Positions 47,284 through 58,974 are shown, counted from the first letter of the stretch. The stretch: DNA of 64,000 nucleotides from Cryphonectria parasitica EP155 (GCF_011745365.1 NW_024468910.1:4430068-4494067), one strand, 5' to 3'. The notes: generated by a model from the sequence alone, not told the origin. Program-made: numbers and translations.

Positions 47284-48179
47284 CCGACTTCACGACCAAT
47301 TGTGAGAGAGATGATGACTTAACGGCTAGTGTGCTATCAAACGACCCCCAGTAGTTACCTGCTTGATCCAGCGCTTCTCAAGCTTCCGTACTGTTCAATA
47401 TTTGTTCTAGTTGTTTTGCGAAGCTACAGTGGGCGTGGTGAAAAGAACCAGGGGCGTTGGGGTTGGGTGGGAGGGGGGCAGCGGAAAAGTTCGTCTTATT
47501 GAGTGTTGCGTTTTCAGGATGTTCAATAGTGTTTGCGATCAGGCATTCAGGCAAGACCATAGCGGCATTCCCGGGTATTGTAGGGCATAGAATGGTAAAG
47601 AAGCTTTCCCGATGTATTCGTTCCTGTCCTGTCCTAGATGGAGGTGATCTCGGCAACCACGGTGTGCCTTCTGTTGAGGTTGTGATCTGATCTTCCATCA
47701 GATGGTTGCTCACTTGGAGCATTCGCGGGTTAGCCCGTCTACTCGAGGACCGAGTGCTCTGTTCTGTGCTAGGGGTTTTTCGCCTCGTCCTAACAAAAAT
47801 TACCCGCAATACGGCGAGAGCGTATAAAGTGGCATAAGGATAGGCACATAATGAAATTGGAAAATATACAACAAATCGCGTGCTTTGGAGGGATTGGCTG
47901 ATTCGTCTCTTCGCCGAGGTACAGCGAGAAGGGTCGATTGTTCTGAACACATCAACAACAATAGTATGACGGGGTATCTATATCTTTCGTTGCTGACGTA
48001 GTGGATGCTCATTCTCAAACTGTCAGAAGGTTGCTGCAGCGACATGTGTTTTCGCCCTTCCGTGAAACGTGAGAGCCTTTCCCAACTGAGCAATTCGCTT
48101 GGGCGACAAAAGACGACACCCACCTTTTCAACAACGCACAGCTTCTAGAGACACAGCTAAATCTCGTGACGCACTACAT
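47284..48179. other. Intergenic between convergent genes
   Basis: About 0.9 kb between the MET18 stop and the SPC2 stop, presumably 3' untranslated sequence of both. Frames on the minus strand up to 190 codons (47378-47950) have no recognisable domain. Confidence 0.45.
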
Positions 48180-49068
48180 CTACGCCTTTCTCCTCTTTCC
48201 GCCCTTCTTTGCTGCAGAGCCTGTTGACTCGGCCGACGCTTCACCGGAAATCATGGCCTGTAAATCCTCAGCAGTAAAGCCTTCTGAGGACACAGCCGGC
48301 GCAGAAGCAGCAAGCGCCCTCTTGGGATCTGCTTGGCCCACAGTAGAGATATTGGAGGCGAGCATGGTCTGGAACGGGGTGGCAACGAAGTGGCCCTTCT
48401 CGTCGAACCACTCAGTGAAGGAGCGGCTGAGGGTGAACGTCTGGGGCTTGCCGGACTTGGGCGTGACCGTTATGGTGAGATTGTAGATCGGGACATTCTT
48501 CTTGGCAGAGGTTGCTATTTCGATCTGGGAAGTAAAAAGATAAAATGGTCAGCTTATGCCTCGTTCAAGTGAAAGCGTGTCCTTTTCTTGAAGCGATATT
48601 TCGTCGACAACAACTTGGGCTGACAGAGAAGAGCTTCCTAGAAGAAGAAAGGCGGGAGAGTAACAGCATACCGTATCTCCACTAGGCGCAGTTCCTACAT
48701 AGACAACATTCGCCTCTTTCAACCAAATCCAGAGTGTCAGAGCCAAGTTCAGTATCGAGTAGACCACCACTGCGGCAGCCGTATAGTATTTTGTGTTCTC
48801 GAAGCCGAATTTGTAGTCCCAGAGGAAGCAGGCGGCACTGAGGAGGAAGGCTGAGTAGCCAAGCCCCAGTCGTACATCGGTCAGGGTATGGGACTGATTG
48901 AATTTGAGAGAGTTGAGATAGTTGGGGAGGGCATCGTCGGAGGTGTTCTTAAGGTCTGTGTGAGAGAGAGGGAATCTTAGTTAGACTGCCGTGTTGCGGT
49001 GATGGGAATGGGAGTGCAGCTTTACCAGCCAGATTGTAGAGTGTAATCTTCTCTTTGGAGACTGCCAT
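48180..49068 (-). CDS. SPC2: Signal peptidase complex subunit 2
   Basis: Three exons, 49026-49068, 48672-48955 and 48180-48524, give 223 residues; introns 70 and 147 nt. Spc2/SPC25 is a non-catalytic ER-membrane subunit of signal peptidase. The start MAVSKEKITLYNLADLKNTS is family-like, and two membrane helices follow: LGYSAFLLSAACFLWDY and AAAVVVYSILNLALTLWIWL, with the usual KFGFENTK loop between them. The next stretch has TFTLSRSFTEWFDEKGHFV, the conserved cytosolic block of SPC25. The Ala/Ser-rich end finishes in KKGGKRRKA, a basic retention-type tail. It is divergently paired with EMC3, 361 bp apart. Confidence 0.94.
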
Positions 49069-49429
49069 GTCTGAATATCTTTTCTCAGGATTCCTCTTTG
49101 GAATCTCAAAAGCATGTAATGTGCAAGTAAGCCGGGTGAAGCTAGGTGAAGACTTGGGAAGTTTATAATGTTCCTAATGTGAAGTTGGTTGCGCCAATCT
49201 GTCATCAAGGGTCTCTTTTAGACGGGACAAGCTGCAGTGCCTGCCCAGTACAGCCATTCGTTCAGGGGTCTTAGCTCCAGCAGCTGCGATCAAGGTGAGC
49301 TCCAACGGCAAGGGGCCCCACTGGTGAGCCGCAAACACCACCACTACAACACACTTCAGACATCAGGACCGGGACAGCTCTGTATATCTCAGAATTGCCT
49401 TCAGCACAGCAGCAGACAGCGACTGCACC
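49069..49429. promoter_or_regulatory. Shared bidirectional promoter of SPC2 and EMC3
   Basis: 361 bp separate the two start codons, which face away from each other, so both promoters must lie here or overlap. No TATA box is obvious on either strand. Both products act in protein insertion or processing at the ER membrane. Confidence 0.6.
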
Positions 49430-50507
49430 ATGGCTCAAGTCCCAGTGCAGACGATCCATAGGGATCCCCAGTTACTGTGAGCTTATACGACGCAGTGTGG
49501 TCTCCAACATCAAATCTTGCGCTGACAGTCCTCCCTTAGCTACTGGATCCTCCTTCCCATCACGGTGGTTATGGTATGTGCACCAATCCTCTCCTCTTGC
49601 AGCCCATTAGGCCTCACATGTACACTGACATCCTCCCCTCGCGCTCTCAGGTTCTGACCGGCATCCTCCGGCACTATGTCACCGTTATTCTGGCGACTCC
49701 CCCGAAGGCTCTTGACCAGAAAGCCCAGCGCGAGCAGCGCTCCCTCCTGCGCGGCATCAATGTGCGGTCCAACTTCCATGTGCTCTCGAAGCGTTCTTTC
49801 AACGCCCGCCGCGATGCACTTACGGCAGCCTACGAGTCCGGCGCGTACCTCAAGGCGCCCGAAAACAGGGGTCAGGCGCCACCGAACCCCATGACGGACC
49901 CCAATGCCATGGAGGGCATGATGGGTGCCATGAAGGGACAGATGGCCATGATTATCCCGAACACACTTATAATGAGCTGGATCAACGCGTTCTTCAGTGG
50001 CTACGTGATCAGTAGGTGCAAAGACGACGAACGAGAGACAGTTTCCAGGTGTGCAGCGCTGACGAGATGAATCTACCTCAGTGAAATTGCCGTTCCCCCT
50101 CACTATCAAGTTCAAGAGCATGCTCCAGGCCGGTGTGGCCACCAAAGACATGGACCCCAGGTGGATGTCTAGCATTTCGTGGTATTTCTTGTGTATTTTT
50201 GGACTACAACCTGTGTTCAACTTCATCCTTGGAAGTGACAATGGTATGGAATTTCCCCCCTGGCCCCTCTCGGCGTGGAGATTCTCTGCTCCTCATTTGT
50301 TCCGAGCTAATGGCTCTTCTCCTGCCAGCTGCCAATCAGATGACCCAGCAGATGGGCCAGATGGGCCCCCAACAGCAGCAGATGTTTGGTCCTGGCGTTG
50401 ATCCAGACAAGCAGTTTCTGGCCGAGGCCGAGAATCTTGCCGTCATTGAGCATTATTCCGTCCTTGATAATGTGGAGGACCGGCTGCTCGAGAGCATCTG
50501 GGCTTGA
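49430..50507 (+). CDS. EMC3: ER membrane protein complex subunit 3
   Basis: Five exons, 49430-49476, 49540-49573, 49651-50011, 50082-50243 and 50329-50507, give 260 residues, the family length. EMC3 is the Oxa1/YidC-like insertase core of the EMC, which inserts tail-anchored and multipass proteins. Visible are the first membrane helix (WILLPITVVM joined to VLTGILRHYVTVIL), the cytosolic loop with KAQREQRSLLRGINVRSNFH, and the methionine-rich segment MEGMMGAMKGQMAMI, which reaches the substrate groove in known structures. The later helices are IMSWINAFFSGYVI and ISWYFLCIFGLQPVFNFIL, separated by KLPFPLTIKFKSMLQAGV. Introns of 63-85 nt all keep frame. Very confident. Confidence 0.96.
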
Positions 50508-50617
50508 TACCCGCCAGGAGTTTTTGTCGGGGACGGGAAGATGGCGCTCATCCCGGACTGTAGACATAGAGATTCGTATAAACCATCTTGATATGATGGC
50601 AAGTGAGCAAAACTCTC

Positions 50618-51502
50618 TCAGAGCTCCCACCACAGCGTGCACCCCAGGCCTTGCGCCTTCATGCTCCCCTTCACGACGTAGGGCGGTAGTCTCACCTCCT
50701 GTGGGGCCTCTTCGCCCGGGGCGACGGATGGCTTTGTAGGGGTCTGATCGTTCCACTCCTCGCCGGTGACAGCCAGGCGGACAGTCTCGTGGATATCCCA
50801 GTAGAGAGGACCGTTTTCGCTTTCCCAAACCCAGAGCTGCTCGTTGTGGTCGTACTGACAGCCCTCGGGCAGCTCCTCAGCCTCGACGAAGATGTCGTCG
50901 AAGAAATCAGTGCGAACTAGAATACGAAGAGTCAGTATTCAGATCCCAAATCATGACCTACGTGAGTTGCTCGGGTACGAACCGTGGATGCCGTCGGGCG
51001 AACACCTGCTGATACGGCCCATGATGACCTCGCCTTTGAAAGGCCGGAAGACAACGAGGCGGAATTCGGCTATACATACACAAGAAAGAAAGAAAAGGAA
51101 CGAGTTAGTGCTTTAGTCATTAAAGCAGGATGTCATCGCCACAGGGTTGAAATACCGTTCACATTTGCTGTTCCGGTGCCATGACCAATCAGGCCTTCAG
51201 AGGCCCATAGGAGATCATAAAGACAGACACAGAGACCGATCTTCTGGATCACCTATTCTCAAACAGTCAATCATGGATTCTGTGCCCCTGAGATCTTCCT
51301 GCCTTGGGCTGATTGCACACCTTGTTGGCATACTTGGCATTGATATTGTCCTCAATAGCCTGCATGCTCTTCTTGTGAAAATCCTGAGGGGTGATCTGGA
51401 CCAGATCTGCAATTTTTGTCTGAGACACAAGCCAGTATGAGCACACCAAGAAGCACACAATGATAGAGGTGGGGGGAGGGGGTTACATACCAACATAAAC
51501 AT
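50618..51502 (-). CDS. RPC25: RNA polymerase III subunit Rpc25 (Rpb7 paralogue)
   Basis: Five exons, 51491-51502, 51321-51419, 51156-51252, 50983-51069 and 50618-50916, give 197 residues (yeast Rpc25 has 212). Rpc25 pairs with Rpc17 to form the stalk of RNA polymerase III, needed for initiation. The start exon is only 12 nt (MFML). Family blocks are TKIADLVQITPQDFHKKSMQ, then INAKYANK spliced to VIQKIGLCVCLYDL, then AEFRLVVFRPFKGEVIMGRI, and RTDFFDDIFVEAEELPEG, which is the Rpc25/Rpb7 OB-fold signature. The ending is SMKAQGLGCTLWW-like, as in the family. One donor is GTTCGT and one GTGTGC; both are needed to keep frame. Convergent with EMC3 across 110 bp. Confidence 0.94.
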
Positions 51503-52360
51503 CTTGGTCTGGTGATGTGACCGGGAGGTAGTGCTTGAGTTTTAAGTAGGTTCTATGTTCAAGTTCAAAGGAAAGAAAAAATGGATGATTTTGGGCGGAC
51601 GACGGTCACTGCTGGCATCCTCTGAAAAAGACTGGTGTACCAGACGACAAGCTTGGTAATCTCAGCTCACAGATTGTCTTTCAGAAAGAAAATGACTGGC
51701 CAGCCTCCTCCATCCAACAATTGCAGTCAGTGGTTTTGCCCAGTGCTTGGGAATGGTTCATTCACCAGAAAGAAGTGTGCTAGCGTCCCTAGGCTCTCAG
51801 GCTGGAGCCCAAACCTGCGCTTGGGGTGATTCAGTGCTGCACGGACCAACCAGAGGTCGCTCCTCCACTGTTACATAAGTTGGGTGCCAGTGGAAGCTTG
51901 CATCGGGTGTGCAGACCTGGACTCAACCTCAGACCTCCCACTGGCTACATTACTTCCACCACACACACGACAACGCTCCCTTGAAATCCCATCGGCCAAA
52001 CTCCTACCAACCACCCAGCGCCACCCACCGGGATCACTCACCACTGCCCCGAGCCTGAAGCACCTTGACATTCCCCAATCCTCTCGACAAGTGTTGTTCT
52101 TCATCAGAGGACTTGTTTTCGTTGTGTCTTTCCCTTTGGTCTTTCAGGCCCCAGTCTGTTCACTGGTCTGTTTTATTGCTTTTGTCGCCTCTCCTCTTCA
52201 TACCCTCCTCACCTGGGCTGTCAATTCTGCTCCGGCCATTGACATTCGCCCAAGGTCCACCAACCCCTTGACATCTTCTCTGTCCAGAATTCTTCTCTGA
52301 GGAGTAATAGGGAGACACAACATCCACTGGTTGACCCACCCGAGACACCTTGACGACAAC
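51503..52360. other. Divergent intergenic region of RPC25 and the NUFIP1-like gene
   Basis: No gene seen. The part before 52361 is C/T-rich on the + strand, as in a long leader. Confidence 0.45.
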
Positions 52361-54377
52361 ATGACCTACGGCTACGGGCCCCCTCCCCCTCCACCACCCA
52401 CCGCACCTCCTAGCTATGGCTATCCACAATATACGCAATACCAGAACACAGGTCGAGGTGGGCATAGTAGCAGGGGAGGTAGAGGAGGAGGCCAACACAA
52501 TTCGCAGCCAGGAGGGAGACCTGATTATCACACACCGACCCCATATGGCTATCCTCAACAGCCTCCACAACAACAGCCTCCACACCAGCCTCAGCCGTAC
52601 GCCCCTCAGCATGGTGGCCAGTATGCTCCTGTCCAGCACGCACAGGCAGGCCCGGGTGGCTATCCTCAACAACACCAGCAGCAGTGGCCTGACCAAGGGC
52701 AGCCTCAACACCCACACCACCCCGGCCAGCCTGCTCTGCCTGCTCAGAACTACCACCCTAATTACGCTCAACATATATACCAGCAGCAACCTCCGTACGG
52801 GGCCCAGCAGCAGCAGCAGCAGGGTCAGCAGCCTGGTTATGGGACGGCACCGCCTCCGCAGCAGCCGTATGGACAGTCACATCCTCCTCCACAGCAGCCA
52901 AGTGGTCCTCCGCAGCAATGGGCCCCTCCCGCACCCTCGCATTCTCCCCCGAATCAACCCCACCAGCAGCAATACGGTGCCGCAAGGGGCCGAGGAGGAC
53001 ACCACGGGCAGCCAAAGGCTCAACAGATGGGGCCGCCCATTCGCATGGGGTTTGACAGCGGTCCGCCGAGGGATCCCACTGCTCCAGTGAGCACTGGCTA
53101 CCCGCCGCAGCCATATCCCCCTCATCAGGGACCCGGTCCCTATCCCCCAGCACCCTATCAGGGCTATCCCCCGGCTGCGGTGTCTGGTCCCCCTCATCAC
53201 TACGATGGTCAGCATCAGCAGAACGGCCGTCACCACGGCCGTGGGGGTTCTCATAATAATAACTTCAAGCAGCGTTCTGGGTACCATGACAACAAAAACC
53301 GCCATCACAACCATAATCACAACAGCAACAACAACAGCAATAATAGTAACAATCGCAAGTCAGGTGGCGGTCCTGCCACACCTCAGACGCACCATCAGAA
53401 GCCTGATGCTGCCTCTGCTGGCAAGAAGAAGAAGCGCAAGACCAATACGCTCGGTCTGACGCCGGGCGACGAGTCTGATGATGACTTCGACGAAGAGGCC
53501 AAGCTCAGCGAGCTGATTGGCGCTGATGCCCCTGAGTAGGTTTCTTCGTGTCTAATGTAGGCATATCTGTATGTTCAAGATCGCTGACGGCCCCGGTCAC
53601 AGACCCTCAGACATCGCAGCGTGGATCGCGGAACGCAAGCGCAATTTCCCCACCAAGACTCGCGTCAAGGCCAAGCTGGCCGTGGAGAAGGAGAGTGAGG
53701 CCAAGGACGAGCGTGCTCTGGCTCTTGAAAAGGAGCAGCAGAGGGCCGACAAGCTGCGCCGCGAGCTGGAGAAAGTGGAATCCAGCCTGAAGCGAAAGCG
53801 CGAGCAGCAGGATGCCGGCGACGAGATGCGTGATGTCGCTGCAAGTTCCTCGATATCGCCATCAGTCAAGTCCGAGAACGAGAAACCCGAGGCCATGTCC
53901 ACTAAACCGGATCCTAATGCCAACCTCCCACCACCTCCGAAGAAAGCCGACCCTACCAAGCATTGCAAATACTACTCCACTGGGGGCACCTGTGGCAAGA
54001 AGGGCAAGTGCCGCTTCGTCCACGACGCCGAGGTCCGAGAGGCTGCACTCAAGGAGAGAGAGATGAACGGGGGACGAATGACCTTGCAGCAACGGTTGGC
54101 CCTCAACGACAAGGACCAACAGGACATGACCATTGTCAAGGCCATCAAGTATCTCCAGGAAAAAGGCCTGATGGAGCCCAAGCCCAAACCCAAACCCGCG
54201 AACAACGGTGTAACCAATGGTCATACTGCCGCTCCTGCCACCAAGTCGTCTCTGCCTCCTCCGCCCGCTAGCGGTCTTCCACCTCAGCCACCTCCCAGTG
54301 TCGTGTCGCCGCCAACAGTCCGCTACCAAGGATGGAACCTGAGTGGGTTTGGAAACACAGGTGTTCAGAGCGACTAA
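52361..54377 (+). CDS. NUFIP1-like protein with CCCH zinc finger (Rsa1-type)
   Basis: Two exons, 52361-53535 and 53603-54377, give 649 residues. The first 390 are low-complexity (Pro/Gln/Gly/Tyr- and Asn/His-rich), then a basic KKKKRKTNTLGL and an acidic stretch SDDDFDEEAKLSELIGADAP. The 67-nt intron has a GTAGGT donor, a CTGAC branch and a TCACAG acceptor. It joins this to PSDIAAWIAERKRNFPTKTR, the NUFIP1/Rsa1 core motif that binds Snu13 (15.5K). A long charged helix follows, then a CCCH finger (HCKYYSTGGTCGKKGKCRFV and H; spacing C-x8-C-x5-C-x3-H). NUFIP1 works with HSP90/R2TP in assembling box C/D snoRNPs. Without the splice the frame stops at 53537, and the downstream ATG at 53571 would be mistaken for a separate gene. 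Confidence 0.85.
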
Positions 54378-55831
54378 GAGCCGGCGTCTAGCATGGGCAG
54401 ACTTTGCAGCGCTTGAGAGGGTACCCAGCACACGCAGAAGTTTATTATTCTTGACACTTCCCGGCAGTGGTTGCGCTGCGTGGGCGCGGTCTTTTTGTAT
54501 GAGAGGCACCTGCGAAGGTGCCATTCGGCACAGGCCTGCCCACACCTATACTTCTCGTCCATCAAGATTTTTGATGCACAGTTTCTTGCTCTTCACGGGC
54601 TGTCTGACCGAATGACACCCTATCAAGTACAACTTCCAACCTCTTCTGTTTTGACCAGTTGCCACCCTGCTGTGGCTACCCTCCTGCACGAGATTTGTTC
54701 ACGACCAAAGCGAGGAGAGAGTCTTGACAGTGTCAGACAGGCGTTTCGTGGCTGTGGCTTCTAGTTCCCATTCATTCAGTCGAGTACGTTCTTTTGCAAG
54801 TCGGAATATCTGAAATCTTCTAGCCGGAGTCGGGTGTGGTTAAAATATAACTTCTATGGAAGGGGCGTCAGGAGATTGGGAAAATCAACACACAATGTGA
54901 ACAGGATAGACAAACACTAATACCCTCATGGCTTTGATATCTTTGTGAGCCTCTAATGAATGGTTTGGAATGGTTTGTTTTCCCTTACATAGGCCTCTAA
55001 AAATGGAGCTTTGGAGGATATTCTTTTTCGTGTTGGGCGACTAATCTAGTATATAAGGCAAAATCTTTCTCAGTTCTTTGTCAGTGACCAATTGAAACCA
55101 GGACAACACACCATCCTACTGCTCTCTATCTCACTCGGGCTGCAGATGTCAGCCAGTGCTCTTTTTGGCGCTGGATTTTTAGAGTAGGCTGGGGGCCCCA
55201 TCCTGGAAATTGTAGCTTGTGAGGTTTGTTGCCTCTCGTTCGTTAAAGGAATCAATGGCTCATACCACACAAGCACTACACTCATATTACACACCAGCCC
55301 TTTGCAAAGCACAAGTCGGCATATTTGGGGTGTGAAGCAATTCTCATTCATCTTAATAGTAGACATCTACTTAAAAGCCAGCCGTGATCAATCTCCATGA
55401 CCAGGGTCTTCTTCTGATGACTGCCAAGACATGATCATTAAGTATCTGATGTTGGGGGTTCCCTATCGGTATCTTTTGAGACTAAACAATGCATGCGGAT
55501 ATGCAGCAAAGGAAGGGAAGGGATACAAAAACAATTGAGAGAAACAAGAAGTGTAACGCCCACCGCTATGCTGACCATGAAACCCCGGTTCGCCCCTCCT
55601 TGACACCGTGTGAACACCATTCTGTCGTACCGTGGAAAGGTACATCGCATCTTTCCCAGAACGCCGATCCTTGGCCGACACGTGAAAACGAAAGAAAAGA
55701 AGACAGTGAAAAGATGGCCCAGCGAGAGATTGTGTGCTGGTATGCATAGTGTGAGATGCATGTTGGCGTGTTTTGGAAGCTTAAGCCAGGGCAGACTCTT
55801 GCGAGGCTAAAAAGAGAGTCCAGGTCACGCC
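54378..55831. other. Intergenic between convergent genes
   Basis: About 1.45 kb that must hold the 3' ends of the NUFIP1-like gene and SPT2. No open frame has a recognisable domain. Confidence 0.5.
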
Positions 55832-57164
55832 TTAGCGCCTTTGAAGAACAGCCCTCTTGCGAGCCTCTTTCTCGCGCTTCCGCTTCTCCAGGAGAGCTTC
55901 TTCACGGGCGTCCTCAAGCCTGGCCAGCCTGGCGGCCGCAGCCTCCTCATCCTCCACATCAGAGTATCCGGCTTCCATATCCGACTCATCCTCATCTTCG
56001 GCGTACCGGTAGCGCGAGCCGTAACCGTAGCCATCGTCTTCTTCCTCTTCGTCATCGACAACAAAGTCATCCATGTCCTCGTCGTAGTCTTCATCCCGCT
56101 GACGTCGTGGCTTGGAGAACATGCCCATCGGATTGGGTCGTCTGCTGCTACCCTCGCGATCGCGGTCACGTACAAGGCCAGCTCCAGGTACACCAGGCCG
56201 TGAGGAGCCAGGCTTGGCCTTGCTCGGAGGGGGTCGGGCAGACCCGAGGTAGCCCGTGGTAACGGCGGCCTTCTTGGGCTTTCGTTCTTCTACCATGGCA
56301 GCCTTGCCAACTTTTCCCGTCACGGGCTTCTGTACTGCTCCCCTGCTTCGGTCGAGGTGCCCGTTACTGCGTTGCATGCCATTTGCTCCATTTCTGCCCG
56401 GAAGCCCAACAACACCTGGCTTCATTCCTGGCCTGACACCCTTCTTTGCGGCGCGCAGCTCCTCTGCAGCAGCCTCCTCGCGTTCCTTCCTGGTGGGCAC
56501 CCTCTCGGTAGCTTTGTGCTGAATCTTTCCTATGGCCTGCAGCTTTTGCTGCTGAGCAGCGGCCCGGGCCTTGATTTCGGCGATAGATCCCTTCTTGGGT
56601 ACTTTGGCGGGAGGGTCTGAGGTGGCCGGTTGACCTGCGGCTGTCACCGCCCCCGAGCGCTTCGTAAGTGAGGAAGTTGCAGACGGAATGCTTCGACCAC
56701 TGCCCGGAAAAGATGCAGACGTTGGCGAGGGTCTGCCGTTTTGTGCTAGGGTCGGTTTCTTGGAGACGGATGAGGCAGGTCTATCCGCCGCAAGAGACCT
56801 CGACCCTGTATTCGATGTTGGTCTTGCTGAACCAGTGTAACCGGTTGTTGATCGCTCGGCAGGGCGTGAAGTCTTGGAAGGTTCACCATTGGGCTTCGAA
56901 GGGCCAGTGGTGGGAGTCGAAGTGGGGACAGTCCTGGGGGCTTTCACGGCAGCACCCTTCGTGTCTGCGTCGGCCTTCCTCTTCGCTGATGTTCCATTCG
57001 TTGGTTGTGGCGGCGTTCTTGTTGTGATTGCGGGAGCTTTGGGCGTCTCGCCCGTGATGGAGGCGAGCAGTTGGCCGATCTGGGGGAGGGGGGGGGGGGG
57101 GCGAAATCAGTCGACGATGCCCGTAATGAGATATGTCCTGGACGAGGTGCTGACTTACCGGCAT
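55832..57164 (-). CDS. SPT2: SPT2 chromatin protein
   Basis: Two exons, 57159-57164 and 55832-57079, give 417 residues. The first exon is six nucleotides (Met-Pro), and the 79-nt intron ends in a nearly pure C tract before the AG. Spt2 is a histone H3-H4 chaperone acting in transcription elongation. The long middle is basic and disordered (KRKADADTKG, ERVPTRKEREEAAAEELRAA, RPGMKPGVVG). The C-terminus is the SPT2 domain: PNPMGMFSKPRRQRDEDYDE, an acidic run VVDDEEEEDDGYGYG, and the helix AARLARLEDAREEALLEKRK ending in KREKEARKRAVLQRR. A nuclear location is expected. Start choice rests on the ATGCCG joined in frame to IGQLLASITG; an internal start is possible. Confidence 0.9.
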
Positions 57165-58461
57165 GATGGCTCTCCTGGATTGGTCCCACCCTCTCCAGAT
57201 AGACGAATCTCTTCCTCTTAAATCGTCATCAAACCGACCAAAGGTTGATGCATCTGGAACAAAGAAATTAGGAGTTGGATGATTGGCCTCTCGGTTGGCG
57301 CTGCAAACAGGTCACGCCTGACAGAGTTTTCCCGTTCGCTCTGTGCAACCTGCAAGCGCTGTTTCGCCCTGTGATGATGTTGCCTTTTTGCCGCCTAAAA
57401 ACTATAAGCGAACTCGGCCGACTTCACCCAAGAGAATCGGGAGAAATAGCTGGAAAACTCGATGAGAGTGAGAGGCCAAGGGTGGCGGAAACAGCGCGAA
57501 GGAGCGGGAGAACAAAGAAGGAGGTAAGTAAAGAGGAAGCCCTTTGTGAATGACAGGTGGTCGTGTGAAAGTCAGAGAAGGGGAAAGTGACGATCCAGTG
57601 GGTATTTATGCTCTGGAAGTCACTTCTGCTACGACCCGCTAAAAAGGGAGAGATGCTAAATGCCAGTGGGAAGACAGGCTGCGGCGGGTGTGCCAAGAAC
57701 CCCCCAAAGCCCCACTATTCACTATCTAATAGGACAAGATAGGCCCTGAAGATTGCCAAAGCAACACCCTGCAGAAGCAAACAGTTACGAGTGAGGGGTC
57801 CAGGGAATGACACCTTCCAGGCCGCCCTCTGAAGGTTCACGAGAGACCAGAGCGTTTTCAACAAGCACACTATTACACGAATGACATTCTGGTCTGACTG
57901 ACTGACGAATACTGAAAGGAAGAAGCTTTTCTCTGGGCGGTAAACCCATCGACATCCTAACCAATTGTAAGCAAAGAGGATGGGCAGCCTTGGGCCTCTT
58001 GGAACAACCCCGCAGCTGGCTCCCGCCTGGTGACCAGCTGTCATGTGAATGAAAGAAAAAGACGCTCGGGCCACCTAGCAACCCACCATTCTGACCCCGG
58101 CCGGCTCAAAACCCCCAGCTCGAACTTTTTTCTTACTGGGAGCCTGCGCACGACACACCGTTCGACTCATCACCAACCAACACCAGAATCCTTCAACGCA
58201 AGAACTCGAAGACTCAGTCTCCGCCAAGCGGTTAAATCGATTGACATCTCGTGTTCTTTTCTAAATCCATCAATTTGTGAGTCTACGCCGGCCGTCCTCG
58301 AGGTGTTGCCCTCGACCAAACGATCAAATTATTTATCCCCTCTCCCGCACACCGAGTTCAAGCTCTCCCTTTCTCCTCGCATCGCAGATTCGGCAATCAT
58401 ATGACAAGTTTTGCAGTACTGACAGCTCGTATTGCATATACAATAGACCCAATCAGTCAAG
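57165..58461. other. Divergent promoter region of SPT2 and RPP2
   Basis: 1.3 kb between start codons that face away from each other. The part before RPP2 is C/T-rich on the + strand, as in ribosomal-protein leaders. No gene seen; minus frames near 57430-58080 have no recognisable product. Confidence 0.5.
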
Positions 58462-58974
58462 ATGAAGCACCTGGCGGCCTACCTCCTGCTTACCCTGGGC
58501 GGCAACGAGAAGCCCTCTGCTAGCGACATCCAGAAGGTCCTGGAGTCTGTTGGCATTGAGGCCGACTCTGACCGCCTGGACAAGCTCATCTCTGAGCTTG
58601 AGGGCAAGGACATCAACGAGGTACGATGCGAAGCGATGCGAAGCGAAGCAAACCCCGCAGCCATGCCCAGGGCAAATAATGGCGACATAGGAACATCATG
58701 CTGATAAGGATGCCATTATAGTTGATCTCCGAGGGTAGCACCAAGCTTGCTTCCGTTCCCTCTGGCGGTGCCGGTGGTGCCAGCGCTGGTGGCGCTGCTG
58801 CCGCCGGTGGTGCCGCCGAGGCCCCCAAGGAGGAGGAGAAGAAGGAAGAGGGTAAGTCAAGAAGATGCTGCCAAACATCAGTCGTCCTAGAGACGACCAT
58901 AAGTACAAACACTGACACCTCGAACAGAGAAGGAGGAGTCCGACGACGACATGGGATTCGGTCTGTTCGACTAA
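58462..58974 (+). CDS. RPP2: 60S acidic ribosomal protein P2
   Basis: Three exons, 58462-58620, 58722-58851 and 58928-58974, give 111 residues. P2 forms with P1 the stalk dimers that recruit elongation factors. The N-terminal dimerisation domain ([20 protein letters not shown]) is followed by the helix [20 protein letters not shown]. Then comes an Ala/Gly hinge ([20 protein letters not shown]), an acidic stretch ([10 protein letters not shown]) and the invariant terminal [12 protein letters not shown]. The introns are 101 and 76 nt. The first starts with a short tandem repeat of GATGCGAAGC. All features are standard, and the length is typical. Confidence 0.97.

Noticed and set aside
47378..47950. 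190-codon minus-strand frame between MET18 and SPC2
   Set aside because: No recognisable domain; it lies where the 3' ends of two convergent genes are expected.
53571..54377. Separate CCCH zinc-finger gene starting at ATG 53571
   Set aside because: The spliced model joins it in frame to the upstream exon at the NUFIP1 core motif with good splice signals.
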